DNA from: an uncultured Clostridia bacterium
Lineage (GTDB): Bacteria; Bacillota; Clostridia; Christensenellales; Aristaeellaceae
DNA length: 64,000 bases
Assembly: GCA_947166385.1 (NCBI GenBank)
Contig: CAMVEB010000005.1
Span: 62,001 to 126,000, forward strand
Direction: 5' to 3'
Shown here: positions 1-8,383 of the stretch, piece after piece
Layout: the number at the start of each line of letters is the position of its first letter
How positions within the stretch are numbered: the first letter of the stretch is position 1
Program-made: the position numbers and the translations under genes
Notes under the pieces: model-generated
What the model saw: the letters and a program-made list of their open reading frames with translations, nothing else
Database searches by the model: none
Told to the model about the DNA's origin: nothing

Positions 1-1082
1 TGTGCGCGGAGTTTCCGTGCGGAAAGCTTCCGTCCCTCATCTCCTGGAATCCTGATATCACCGAGCGGATGACCGCGTTGCGGAACGAGTATCGGAGAAT
101 CATTTCGATTGTCGGGGAGAACTATCTCGGCAAATGGGAGAAAACCCGGACAGCCTGCCGGGGGATCATCATCCGGGATCAAAAGCTCCTCCTGTCCTAT
201 GAAACGGTGACCGGGCAGTGGATGCTGCCGGGCGGCGGCCTCGAGGCCGGTGAGGAGGAGCGGGACGCCTGCATCCGGGAGGTCGCGGAGGAAACGGGCT
301 TCCTGATTTCTCCGACGGAATGTGTCCTGGAAATTGATGAGTATTATGAGGATTTCAAATGGGTGAACCGGTATTTCTTCGGGGAAATCTTGGGGGAAAC
401 AGCCGTCCGCCTGACAGAGCGCGAAAAAGAAGTGGGAATGGAGCCGCGCTGGCTTCCCCTGGATGAGATCATCCGGATCTTTTCGGAGCACGCGTCCTAT
501 GCGGATACGGATGAGATGCGTCGCGGAATGTATCTTCGGGAATACACGGCCTTAAGCCGGCTGTGCGGCGGCGTCTCCTCGGGCAGGCAGGTCATCTTGC
601 TGAACGGGCCGTCCAGCAGCGGAAAATCCACCCTGGCGAAGGCCCTGCAGGCGCTGATCGGGGAGCAACGATCCGAAAGGTATGAAGTCGTTTCCATTGA
701 TGACTTCATGACGATGGATCCGATGGAAACCATTTATGAGGAGGACGTCTATGCGGTTTCAGGCGATCTGTGCCGGCGGGCGCTGGAAATCCTGGAAGCC
801 GGTTCAGGAGTCATCATCGATCATGTCATCACAAGCGAACGGATCTTCAGCCAGCTGAAAGAGATGCTGTACGCGTATCCCCTGCGCCTGGTGCACCTCA
901 CCTGCCAGCTGGAAGTTCTGCGGAAAAGGGAGCAGGCACGGGGGAACCGGTGTTCCGGATCGGCGGAAGCGTCCGCGGAGTATTTGTTCCCGAAAGAAGG
1001 GTACGACATAATCATTGATACCGGCACACTGCCGGTATCGGAGAATGCAATGACGGTTTTTGAAAAGATATTCGGGGAATAA
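1..1082 (+). CDS. NUDIX hydrolase fused to P-loop (chloramphenicol phosphotransferase-like) kinase domain, 5' partial
   Basis: The frame stays open to the window edge (in frame from base 3) and the first ATG at 69 has no good ribosome site, so the gene very likely begins upstream. Numbering from that ATG, residues ~28-150 are a NUDIX domain with a full box, GGGLEAGEEERDACIREVAE followed by ETGF. Residues ~173-337 are a P-loop kinase domain with Walker A GPSSSGKST, resembling chloramphenicol 3-O-phosphotransferase. NUDIX enzymes hydrolyse nucleoside diphosphate-X compounds; CPT-like kinases phosphorylate small alcohols. The substrates of this fusion cannot be read from sequence, and a resistance role should not be assumed. 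It ends in TAA and converges on purC. Confidence 0.8.
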   Translation, partial: CAEFPCGKLPSLISWNPDITERMTALRNEYRRIISIVGENYLGKWEKTRTACRGIIIRDQKLLLSYETVTGQWMLPGGGLEAGEEERDACIREVAEETGFLISPTECVLEIDEYYEDFKWVNRYFFGEILGETAVRLTEREKEVGMEPRWLPLDEIIRIFSEHASYADTDEMRRGMYLREYTALSRLCGGVSSGRQVILLNGPSSSGKSTLAKALQALIGEQRSERYEVVSIDDFMTMDPMETIYEEDVYAVSGDLCRRALEILEAGSGVIIDHVITSERIFSQLKEMLYAYPLRLVHLTCQLEVLRKREQARGNRCSGSAEASAEYLFPKEGYDIIIDTGTLPVSENAMTVFEKIFGE

Positions 1083-1108
1083 AGATTTGCTGTCGGGCCG
1101 GACAGCCG

Positions 1109-1825
1109 TCAGCTGACGCCCATCATCCGGTGAAGAACTTCCTGGTAAGCTTCGGCCACATTGTCCAGGTCGCGGCGGAAGCGGTCTTTATCCAGCGGCT
1201 CATGCGTGCTGCTGTCCCAGAACCGGGCGGTATCGGGTGTAATTTCATCCGCCACGATGATCCGGCCGTGATACCGGCCGAACTCCAGTTTGAAATCGAT
1301 CAGCTCAATGTTGATTTCCTTCAGGTAAGCCATCAGCAGGTCGTTGACCCGGAGACAGGTACGGTCAATCTGATCCATCTCCTCCGGCGTCGCCGCTTCC
1401 ATGGCATAGATATGCGTATGGTTGATCATGGGATCCACATCCATATCCGCGTCCCGCATGACATACTCCACGACGGGGGGGATCAGCTTCTTCCCGACCG
1501 GCAGCCCCGTTCTGGCCGCCAGCTGGCCGGCCACCCGGTTCCGGATCTTGACGGAGAAGGGCAGCATATCGCACCGCTTCACCAGGCTGTGCCGCGCGTC
1601 AATCCGCTCGATGAAATGGCTCTCGATCCCGTTATCCTCCAGCAGGGAGAAAAGGTGCTCGCACACCGCGTTATTGACTTCTCCCTTACCGAGGATCCGG
1701 CCCCGTTTCAGGCCGTGAAAAGCCATCGCCTCGTCTTTGAAGTAGACGATTGCCTTGTCCGGGTCATCCGTCGCGTATACTTTTTTCCCTTTTCCTTCGC
1801 GCAATAACATCCCGATTTCAGGCAT
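1109..1825 (-). CDS. purC: Phosphoribosylaminoimidazole-succinocarboxamide synthase
   Basis: SAICAR synthetase, the purine-pathway enzyme joining CAIR and aspartate with ATP in the cytosol. At 238 aa it is the usual bacterial length. Family landmarks seen are LREGKGKKVY near the N-terminus (nucleotide-binding strand), SLVKRCDMLPFSVKIRNRVAG in the middle (key stretch VKIRNRVAG), and LIDFKLEFGR followed by IIVADEITPDTARFWD (metal and substrate binding). ATG 1825 is preceded by AGGGAGG at 8 nt. It stands alone without other pur genes, behind its own promoter (1862-1890), divergent from the BMP-like gene. Confidence 0.95.
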   Translation of the reverse strand: MPEIGMLLREGKGKKVYATDDPDKAIVYFKDEAMAFHGLKRGRILGKGEVNNAVCEHLFSLLEDNGIESHFIERIDARHSLVKRCDMLPFSVKIRNRVAGQLAARTGLPVGKKLIPPVVEYVMRDADMDVDPMINHTHIYAMEAATPEEMDQIDRTCLRVNDLLMAYLKEINIELIDFKLEFGRYHGRIIVADEITPDTARFWDSSTHEPLDKDRFRRDLDNVAEAYQEVLHRMMGVS

Positions 1826-1861
1826 CCGGCGTTCCTCCCTTTCCCCGGTTAAAACACTTGC

Positions 1862-1890
1862 ATTTTACCATCTTCTGTTTTTTTTCTCAA
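1862..1890 (-). promoter_or_regulatory. purC promoter
   Basis: Minus-strand TTGAGA (1885-1890) and TAAAAT (1862-1867) with a 17-bp spacer, about 40 bp upstream of the purC start. Confidence 0.6.
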
Positions 1891-1940
1891 GACGTCTAAA
1901 ATGTCAAATGTATGACCCAAAAATGACATTTTCCGGACGT
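1891..1940. promoter_or_regulatory. Large inverted repeat between divergent purC and BMP-like gene
   Basis: AAAATGTCA (1898-1906) is repeated inverted as TGACATTTT (1924-1932), 17 nt apart. An outer GACGT(C) pair lies at 1891-1896 and 1936-1940. The element sits directly upstream of the purC -35 and about 50 bp upstream of the divergent promoter, as expected for a dimeric regulator's site. No regulator is assigned. Confidence 0.45.
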
Positions 1941-1993
1941 TTTTGAAACAAAGGTGCAGAATGTTCGCCTTGTCCGGTGTCAGAGGCAGGCGG

Positions 1994-2022
1994 TTGCATC
2001 CGGGTCCGGAAAAGGGTACAAT
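1994..2022 (+). promoter_or_regulatory. Promoter of the ParB-BMP gene
   Basis: TTGCAT (1994-1999) and TACAAT (2017-2022) with exactly 17 bp between them. The predicted start of transcription, near 2029, falls inside the palindrome at 2025-2046. Confidence 0.7.
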
Positions 2023-2024
2023 AG

Positions 2025-2046
2025 GCCTGTGCCATATGGCACAGGC
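2025..2046. promoter_or_regulatory. 22-bp perfect palindrome, candidate operator
   Basis: Half-site GCCTGTGCCAT is followed immediately by its exact complement, with no mismatch in 22 bp. The core TGTGCC-N4-GGCACA has the size and symmetry of a helix-turn-helix dimer site. It covers the predicted transcription start, so a bound protein would block initiation or early elongation. It could instead fold as a hairpin in the leader RNA. Confidence 0.6.
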
Positions 2047-2071
2047 ATCTATTTTGGAGGTTTGTTTTTTC

Positions 2072-3997
2072 ATGGATCATTATGGAAAGGCCCGGCGTGA
2101 CGGGCTGCGGATTTATACAGCGGCGATCCAGGCCAATGCCGATCCTTATCTTCCCGTGCTGGAGAAAAAGGTACCCGACCTGGCGCAGCTGACCCGGCTG
2201 CCCCTGGGCGTGATGAGCATTCCCCTGTCCCGGGTGGTGGGCTCCGTATCTCAGGGGCGCTCCTTTGCCTTTACGGAGAATTTCCTTCCCATTCTGGACG
2301 GCGGCAGCGAGTTCGCCGCCAAGTGGGACCGCCTGTATGAAAGTGTGGAGGCGGAAGGCGTTTCCCAGCCGATCACCGCGCTGGAATATCTCGGATACTA
2401 CTATGTCATTGAAGGGAACAAGCGGGTTTCCGTCATGAAGGCGATGGGTGCCCGGGATCTGGAAGCCGATGTCACCAGGGTTTATCCCCCGCGGAGTGAT
2501 GACCCGGTGATCACCGCTTACTATGAATATGTGGATTTTGCGAAGGAAACAGGGCTGTACAGCATCCTGTTCACCCGCCCCGGCAGCTATCAGAAGCTGC
2601 TTTCCCTGCCCGGAATGCATACCGGGGATCGATGGACTGAGGATGAAATTCTCTCCCTGCGGAAGATTTTTCACTATTTCTCCGAGGTCTATGAGACGCT
2701 GCTGAAAGACGCGAAGGTTCTGCCTGTCGGGGATGCCTTCCTGATGTACCTGACCGCTTTTGGCTATCTGGATGTGCGCGATGAGGATCTGGACAAAACC
2801 AGGGAGCGTGTTCGCCTGATGGCCCGCGAGTTTGAAGTGCACGACGGCAAGGTGAACCTGGTGATGGACCGGGCGAATCCCGCCCCGGCTGTGCCGATCA
2901 TCGGCCAGCTGTTCCGTCCCTCCCGGCTGAAAGCCGCTTTCCTGTTCAACCGGCCCATTGAGGATTCCGCCTGGAATTACTGGCACAACCTGGGGCGCCT
3001 GGAAGCTGAAGAGACCATGGGCGGAAAGCTGGAGACCGTCACCTGTATCGTTCCCTCCCGGACGGATTTTGAAAAAGAGGTGGATCGGCTGATCAGGGAA
3101 GGCTATACCGCCTTCTTCGCAACCTCCCCGGTGATGCTCAACAGCATGATTGAGCCGGCGCTGACACATCCGGAGGCCCGGTTTATGTGCTGTTCCCTGC
3201 TGTCCAGCTATACCAATATCCGGACCTATTATATCCGCTTCTACGAGGCGAAGTTCCTGCTGGGGCTTGCCGCCGGCATTCTGTCTGAAAACGGGAAGAT
3301 CGGGTATATCGCCGACTTTCCCATCTACGGTTCCCCGAGCGCGGCCAACGCTTTTGCCCTCGGTGCCCGGATGGTCAATCCGAAGGCAAAGATTTATATG
3401 AACTGGTTCTCCGCCTCCTGGTACAACGATAAGCTGCCCTTCGAGGATCCGGAGATTACAGTCATCTGCAACCGGGACATCACCGCGCCGAAGCACGATG
3501 CCCGGGACTATGGCCTGTATACCCGGGACGGTGAAAACATTGTGAACATGGCCACGCTGATTCCGCGCTGGGGCCTGTTCTATCGCCTCTGCTCAGAAAT
3601 GATCCTCAACGGGACCTTCAATCCGGCTGAGAACAGGCAGAACGCCACCAACTACTGGTGGGGGCTGGGATCCCATATTCTGGATGTTGCTTTCTCCGCG
3701 CGGTTTGACCCCTATGCCGCCCGGATCATCAATCATTTCCGGCAGGAGCTGCGGGAGGGGTCCTTCTCCCCCTTCGAGGGAGAAATCCGCGATCAGAGCG
3801 GCAAACTCCGCTGTGAGGCGGACCGGATGATGACCCCTGCCGAAATCCTCTGCATGGATTACCTGGTGGACAATATTGTCGGGAATTTCCCAACCGAAAA
3901 GGAACTGATCGAGTCCGCCCGTCCGCTGGTTCGGCTTCAGGGAATACACGGAGAACTGATGCCCGAGCTTTCCTCCTTCAGCTGGAACAGAAAGTGA
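2072..3997 (+). CDS. Cytoplasmic BMP-family ligand-binding protein with ParB-like N-terminal domain
   Basis: 641 aa from ATG 2072, preceded by TTGGAGG; the open frame extends to 1943 but has no ribosome site there. Residues ~45-135 look like a ParB/sulfiredoxin-type fold (LGVMSIPLSRVVGSV, then YVIEGNKRVSVMKAMGARD, the usual place of the GxHR element). Residues ~286-560 are a BMP/Med-type periplasmic-binding-like domain (KAAFLFNR, FYEAKFLLGLAAGIL, GKIGYIADFPIYGSPSAANA). There is no signal peptide or membrane segment, so it should act inside the cell, as a sensor or regulator rather than an importer subunit. BMP domains bind nucleosides or other small ligands; the ligand here is unknown. The next gene begins 10 nt later and is probably co-transcribed. 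Confidence 0.75.
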   Translation: MDHYGKARRDGLRIYTAAIQANADPYLPVLEKKVPDLAQLTRLPLGVMSIPLSRVVGSVSQGRSFAFTENFLPILDGGSEFAAKWDRLYESVEAEGVSQPITALEYLGYYYVIEGNKRVSVMKAMGARDLEADVTRVYPPRSDDPVITAYYEYVDFAKETGLYSILFTRPGSYQKLLSLPGMHTGDRWTEDEILSLRKIFHYFSEVYETLLKDAKVLPVGDAFLMYLTAFGYLDVRDEDLDKTRERVRLMAREFEVHDGKVNLVMDRANPAPAVPIIGQLFRPSRLKAAFLFNRPIEDSAWNYWHNLGRLEAEETMGGKLETVTCIVPSRTDFEKEVDRLIREGYTAFFATSPVMLNSMIEPALTHPEARFMCCSLLSSYTNIRTYYIRFYEAKFLLGLAAGILSENGKIGYIADFPIYGSPSAANAFALGARMVNPKAKIYMNWFSASWYNDKLPFEDPEITVICNRDITAPKHDARDYGLYTRDGENIVNMATLIPRWGLFYRLCSEMILNGTFNPAENRQNATNYWWGLGSHILDVAFSARFDPYAARIINHFRQELREGSFSPFEGEIRDQSGKLRCEADRMMTPAEILCMDYLVDNIVGNFPTEKELIESARPLVRLQGIHGELMPELSSFSWNRK

Positions 3998-4007
3998 GGG
4001 TTTCCCG

Positions 4008-4673
4008 ATGCGCATCCTGGCCTTGTCGGATGAACCGAGCAACAAACTGTGGGGAGACCGCTGCAGGGAATACCTCCGGGGGATCGACCTGATCCTCTCC
4101 GCCGGGGATCTCCCTGCCTCCTATCTGTCTTTTCTCACCTGCTTTACCAGTGCGCCGGTGATCTATGTCCACGGAAACCACGATGACCACTATGATCAGA
4201 AGCCCCCGGAAGGCTGCCTCTGCGCCGATGGGAAAATCGTGCAGATCAGGGGGGTGCGGATCCTGGGGCTCGGCGGCAGCGTCCGCTACCGGCCGGATGG
4301 CATCCATATGTATAACGAACAGGATATGGCCGCGCGGATCGCCGCTCTGCGAAGGAAGCTGCGGGCCACCGGCGGGTTTGATATCCTTCTGGCACACGCG
4401 CCGATCCGCGGTCTGGGCGACGAGGACAATCTGACCCACCGGGGGTTTGAGTGCTTCGGTCCCCTCCTGGATCAGTACCGCCCCGCGGTCATGATCCACG
4501 GGCACATGCACCAGTCCTACACGGCCTTTTTCCAGCGGGAGCGGGAATACCACGGCATCCCGGTGATCAACGCCTCGACATCCTTCGAGTTTGACCTGCC
4601 GGAGACGCCGGAGCGGAAAGAGCCCTCCCGCCGCGGCCTCCGGATCATGGAAAAAGCGAGCCGGTTCGAATGA
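4008..4673 (+). CDS. Calcineurin-like metallophosphoesterase
   Basis: 221 aa, cytosolic. Metallophosphoesterase motifs are in order: LILSAGDL (GD), VIYVHGNHDDH (GNHD), ILLAHAPIRG and VMIHGHMHQSY (GHxH). The first metal motif, normally D-x-H, reads SDEPSNKLW, so the usual histidine is missing; I believe this variant recurs in clostridial members of the family, but it may alter metal site 1. It follows the ParB-BMP gene by 10 nt, so an operon is likely. The substrate is unknown. The stop codon lies within the terminator hairpin. Confidence 0.8.
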   Translation: MRILALSDEPSNKLWGDRCREYLRGIDLILSAGDLPASYLSFLTCFTSAPVIYVHGNHDDHYDQKPPEGCLCADGKIVQIRGVRILGLGGSVRYRPDGIHMYNEQDMAARIAALRRKLRATGGFDILLAHAPIRGLGDEDNLTHRGFECFGPLLDQYRPAVMIHGHMHQSYTAFFQREREYHGIPVINASTSFEFDLPETPERKEPSRRGLRIMEKASRFE

Positions 4674-4686
4674 ACCGGCTCGCTTT
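4653..4686. terminator. Bidirectional terminator hairpin overlapping a stop codon
   Basis: AAAGCGAGCCGGTTC (4653-4667) pairs perfectly with 4672-4686 around a 4-nt loop that contains the first base of the TGA stop. A-rich and T-rich flanks on both sides allow it to serve the metallophosphoesterase (+) and the GGDEF/EAL gene (-). Confidence 0.8.
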
Positions 4687-4712
4687 GCTGTTTCGTTTGG
4701 GGCGGGAGTCCT

Positions 4713-7526
4713 TCAGCAGTATTTCTTCTGGAAATCCTCAACCTTCAGGGGCTGATCAAAGTAGTAACCCTGCAGGATCGCGGAGCCGAACCGGCGAAGG
4801 TAATCCCGCAGTTCCTGCGTTTCCACGCCTTCGAAGCAGAGCAGCATCTGGTTCTGTTCCGCGATATGGTTCAGGAGTTCCGCGAACCGGACATCGTTCT
4901 CGCTTTCCTGCATGTGCTGGGTGAAGACCATGTCCAGCTTGATTTCGTTCACCGGCAGATGCAGCAGCAGATCAATCGTCGAGAAGCCGGTTCCCATATC
5001 GTCCAGGGCCACCCGGATGCCGGCGGCGCGCAGCTGTTCCACACGCCTGCGCAGGAATTCGAAATCCATCTCCTTGCAGCGTTCCGTCAGTTCCAGGATC
5101 AGGTGCTCCGGCTGGAACTGTTCCTCCTCCAGGATCCGGCAGACCCGAGGGACAAAATCTTCCGCGTACAGCTGCATCGCGGTGATGTTCACATTGATGT
5201 TGAAGTCCGGCAGGGATTTCTGGATCCTGTGGGCATAATAGACCGCGAAGCGGATGATGTCAAATCCGAGCTCCGTATATCCCGGATCGCTTTCCAGGAA
5301 TGCGATAAACCTCGAAGGCGGAACTTCTCCCTGCTCCGGATGCTCGTAGCGGATCAGTGCTTCGGCGCCGACCACTTCTTCTGTCTGCGCGTTCACAATC
5401 GGCTGGAGCCGCAGGAAGAAGCGCTTCCGGTCCATAACGCAGTCGTGATGGATGGTGCGCAGGAGGGCCAGATCCTCTTCCCGAATATCAGTCGTATCCT
5501 GCTGATAGAACACAACACCGTCGTGCTGGGCAAAGCCTGCCTCCTCCGTGGCAAAGAGCACGGCGCTGCGCACGGTGTCGACATCCTTCAGGCTGGCCGA
5601 CGGCAGGGTAACCGCCCCGGCGTAGACATCCACCGGAATCACCAGTTCTTCCACCACCAGGCCGCCGGCGCAGTTCTCCCGGATGCTTCCGAGGATTTCC
5701 TCGGCGGTATCCTGGGTGGCATTCGGCAGATGGAACGTGTAGTACCGGCCGTCCGTGCTGAAGACTTCGCCCTTGCCCTTCACAGCTTCCCGGCAGAGGT
5801 TTGCCATTTCCCGGGTCAGGCCGACGGCGGCTTCCGTGCCGTAGAGCATCTTGGTGCGGTTGATATTCTTCTGCTCCATGCGCATGATCACGGCGTTTTC
5901 TTCCCTGCGGAGCGTTTCCCCGATCCGGTCCATCAGCACTTCCGCGTTCTGCAGTCCGGTCAGGTCGTCCCGCGTCTTTGGCAGGCCGTGGTTCACAATG
6001 TATCCGCAGAAAATATCCGGTTCGCCGTCCCGGCCATGGTAGATGCCGCCGCGGCAGGTCAGCTCCACATAGGTGCCGTCCTTTCCCCTCGCGCGGTAGC
6101 GGAAATAGTGGTAATCCTTCAGGCCCTTCATCGTCAGCCGCAGGTCCACTTCATACTCTTTCCGGTCCGCCGGGTGCAGCCGGTCCAGCCAGACCGGCAT
6201 GAAGCCCTGGATAAACTCGCTTTCCAGGCCGAAAAACTCCTTCATGGCCGGTGCGATGCGGGTCACATCCGTTTCCATGTTGGTCATGTAGGGATAGAAT
6301 TCCTCGCTTGTCAGGCACATGGCGTCGAACACCCGGTCCGTCAGCCCGTAAAGATTCAGGCGGGTGCCGTTCTCATGCATGGCGCCGACGGCGACTTCCC
6401 GCTTCAGCTCCGTCTTGTTGCGGTACATCATGTAATCGGCCACGCGCAGCACATCCCGCAGGTTGTTGTATTTCTCGTCGCTGACTGCGTAACCGATCGC
6501 CAGTTCCGGAGTGAACTCCCGCTTCTCCCCGTCCTTCCGGCAGGCGGCATGAACCCGCTGAATATCCTTGACAACCGTTTTCTCGTCCGTTTTCCGGTAG
6601 ATCGCCAGGAACTCATCTCCGCCCATGCGGTAGATATGTTCCGCGTTCCGCATGTTGGATATCAGGAGGATCGCCATTTCGCTGATATAGTTGTCCCCGG
6701 CCTGATGGCCGTACAGGCCGTTCACGGAGCGGAGGTTGTTGATATCCACAAACACGAAGGTGAAGGGAATATGCTTGTCCTGCAGGAATTCCTCGTCGTA
6801 CCCGGTCATGTCATGCTCGTAGCTGGAGCGGGAGCCAAGTCCGCTCAGCGCGTCCATCATGATCTTCCTTTCCAGGACAGCTGCCGGATTCTCCAGGGAG
6901 AAGAAGAATCCGATAGTAACGACCGTAATCGCGGCGCCGATGAAAAGGAATTCCTTCACGAAAAACTGGATGACTGCCGCCGCGATCATCAGGAAGAGCA
7001 TCGGCAGCAGCAGCTGCTGGATATGCCGTCCGATCTGCTTCCGGTTGCGGATGATCATCAGAATCGCGTTGACAAAATACAGGAAACACAGGCCAAACCC
7101 GACGGCCCGTGCAGTGCCGGCGCTGGAATAAGTCCCGTGATACGGCAGATATTCGATTTTCAGCAGCCCTGTCACCGCCAGAATCAGGTAAACCATGTTG
7201 ATGAGCTCCAGGGAGATCCGGAACCGGTTCGTCTGATTCGGCCGGCACATGTTGAGGATATAAATAATGATTTCCGTGGAAAAAAGGATAGCGGAAAGGT
7301 AAAAAGCAATGTGGGCGGCATCATTGACCGCAGGCGGAACAGCATCCAGGTGATTCACGGACCAGACCGTGAAGCCGTCCAGGATTACATGCGCCATGGC
7401 AAACGTCAGGATCAGATTGAAGATCCGGCCTTCCTTCCCCATCCGGAATGTCCGGGAAACAAATGCCATAAAAATCAGTATAATCAGACAGACGATTTCT
7501 TCCCTCAGGATCAGTAACGGGCTCAT
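4713..7526 (-). CDS. Membrane GGDEF-PAS-(degenerate GGDEF)-EAL protein
   Basis: 937 aa. Residues 1-210 hold about seven hydrophobic segments. A GGDEF domain follows at ~220-375 with an intact GGDEF at 302-306, giving predicted diguanylate cyclase activity. A PAS-like region lies at ~400-530 (YHYFRYRARGKDGTYVEL). A second GGDEF-like fold at ~535-690 has lost its signature (FSTDGRYYTFHL). An EAL domain runs from ~700 to 930 with EAL at 722-724, NVNITA, LELTE, DDMGTG at 842-847, IKLD and FEGVET, so the phosphodiesterase residues look complete. The protein may both make and break c-di-GMP in response to a membrane or PAS input. It starts 39 nt after the PHP gene and is probably in its operon. Confidence 0.9.
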   Translation of the reverse strand: MSPLLILREEIVCLIILIFMAFVSRTFRMGKEGRIFNLILTFAMAHVILDGFTVWSVNHLDAVPPAVNDAAHIAFYLSAILFSTEIIIYILNMCRPNQTNRFRISLELINMVYLILAVTGLLKIEYLPYHGTYSSAGTARAVGFGLCFLYFVNAILMIIRNRKQIGRHIQQLLLPMLFLMIAAAVIQFFVKEFLFIGAAITVVTIGFFFSLENPAAVLERKIMMDALSGLGSRSSYEHDMTGYDEEFLQDKHIPFTFVFVDINNLRSVNGLYGHQAGDNYISEMAILLISNMRNAEHIYRMGGDEFLAIYRKTDEKTVVKDIQRVHAACRKDGEKREFTPELAIGYAVSDEKYNNLRDVLRVADYMMYRNKTELKREVAVGAMHENGTRLNLYGLTDRVFDAMCLTSEEFYPYMTNMETDVTRIAPAMKEFFGLESEFIQGFMPVWLDRLHPADRKEYEVDLRLTMKGLKDYHYFRYRARGKDGTYVELTCRGGIYHGRDGEPDIFCGYIVNHGLPKTRDDLTGLQNAEVLMDRIGETLRREENAVIMRMEQKNINRTKMLYGTEAAVGLTREMANLCREAVKGKGEVFSTDGRYYTFHLPNATQDTAEEILGSIRENCAGGLVVEELVIPVDVYAGAVTLPSASLKDVDTVRSAVLFATEEAGFAQHDGVVFYQQDTTDIREEDLALLRTIHHDCVMDRKRFFLRLQPIVNAQTEEVVGAEALIRYEHPEQGEVPPSRFIAFLESDPGYTELGFDIIRFAVYYAHRIQKSLPDFNINVNITAMQLYAEDFVPRVCRILEEEQFQPEHLILELTERCKEMDFEFLRRRVEQLRAAGIRVALDDMGTGFSTIDLLLHLPVNEIKLDMVFTQHMQESENDVRFAELLNHIAEQNQMLLCFEGVETQELRDYLRRFGSAILQGYYFDQPLKVEDFQKKYC

Positions 7527-7565
7527 CGCTGTGACTCCCTCTTCCGCCGTACCGGCCGCTGTCCG

Positions 7566-8348
7566 TCAGTCGATCCATTCGGACGGTGCCGGTACAATTC
7601 TCTCGTTTTCGTCAACCAGGTAAGCCCGGTGCCGGTCGTCCAGCACGGGTTTTTCCTTCAATATAAAACGTTCTTCCGGTACATGCAGATGAATGACCCC
7701 ATGTTCCATGATTATTTTGACATAATCATGAATGCTTGTCAATCGTTTTTCCAGTGCGACCCCGTACACCGTTGAGGCCGGGGAGTGGTGGTTATCGCTC
7801 CCGGCCGTCATAATCATGCCCCGTTCGCGCCCAAGTTTCATGGCTCTGGCATCGTCCAGCGCGTCATTGCCGGCGTTCGCGGCCTCGATCCCGTCGCAGT
7901 ACAGGTAGCCCAGCTTGATATCATCCATGTAGCCGCGCATCCGGAAAGGATGGGCCTGAATGACGCATCCGCCGGCTTTGTGTACTTCCTCCAGCTGCTG
8001 CCGCCGGGTCCAGTGTTCCATCTCCGGATGTGCTTTCATATACGATTTGCTCAGACCGTAAATCAGGTACTCATCCCAGCCGAAGTTCTGCTCCAGGCCG
8101 AAAAAAACATCCAGGCCGATCCGGTCTCCCTCTTCCTTCGCGTCCTCATAGCCGCGCCAGAACAGATCAATCCGCTGTTCCCAGGGCAGTTCGCGGTCTA
8201 CCGCCGTATTGCCCCCGAAAAAGTGATCCGTCATGATGATCCCGGTGTAACCGATATCCCGGTAAAATCGCGCGTGCTCCTTCCCCGTGCTGACCCCGCA
8301 TTTGCTGGCCAGGCAGGTATGCAGATGCGTTTCGTATAAAAAAGCCAT
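7566..8348 (-). CDS. PHP-domain phosphoesterase
   Basis: 260 aa, cytosolic. PHP metal motifs are visible: YETHLHT at the N-terminus, IIMTDHFFG, GLEQNF, CVIQAHPFR and TAGSDNHH. PHP proteins are metal-dependent phosphoesterases of varied substrate. This one differs clearly from the HisK-type PHP gene at 10454-11212, so it is not assigned to histidine synthesis. ATG 8348 follows GGAGGGG at 8 nt. It is first in a likely two-gene operon with the GGDEF/EAL protein. Confidence 0.8.
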   Translation of the reverse strand: MAFLYETHLHTCLASKCGVSTGKEHARFYRDIGYTGIIMTDHFFGGNTAVDRELPWEQRIDLFWRGYEDAKEEGDRIGLDVFFGLEQNFGWDEYLIYGLSKSYMKAHPEMEHWTRRQQLEEVHKAGGCVIQAHPFRMRGYMDDIKLGYLYCDGIEAANAGNDALDDARAMKLGRERGMIMTAGSDNHHSPASTVYGVALEKRLTSIHDYVKIIMEHGVIHLHVPEERFILKEKPVLDDRHRAYLVDENERIVPAPSEWID

Positions 8349-8365
8349 GATATGCTCCCCTCCGG

Positions 8366-8381
8366 CAGTCAGTCAGTCAGT
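8366..8381. repeat. Four tandem CAGT units in the 5' leader
   Basis: Four perfect CAGT units (ACTG on the transcribed strand) lie between the -10 element and the ribosome site of the PHP gene, over the predicted transcription start. Such short repeats can change in number by slippage. Confidence 0.7.
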
Positions 8382-8383
8382 AT

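Noticed and set aside
1089-1117. GCTGTC/GACAGC hairpin and GTCAGCTGAC palindrome between the NUDIX gene and purC
   Set aside because: Short stem without a T run; too weak to call a terminator.
1904-3496. 530-aa minus-strand frame opposite the ParB-BMP gene
   Set aside because: Would overlap the promoter and palindrome and shows no domain; the plus-strand gene has clear BMP motifs.
4866-7517. 883-aa open frame on the plus strand
   Set aside because: Fully antisense to the GGDEF/EAL gene; no domains, His/Gln/Val-rich composition typical of reversed GC-rich coding sequence.
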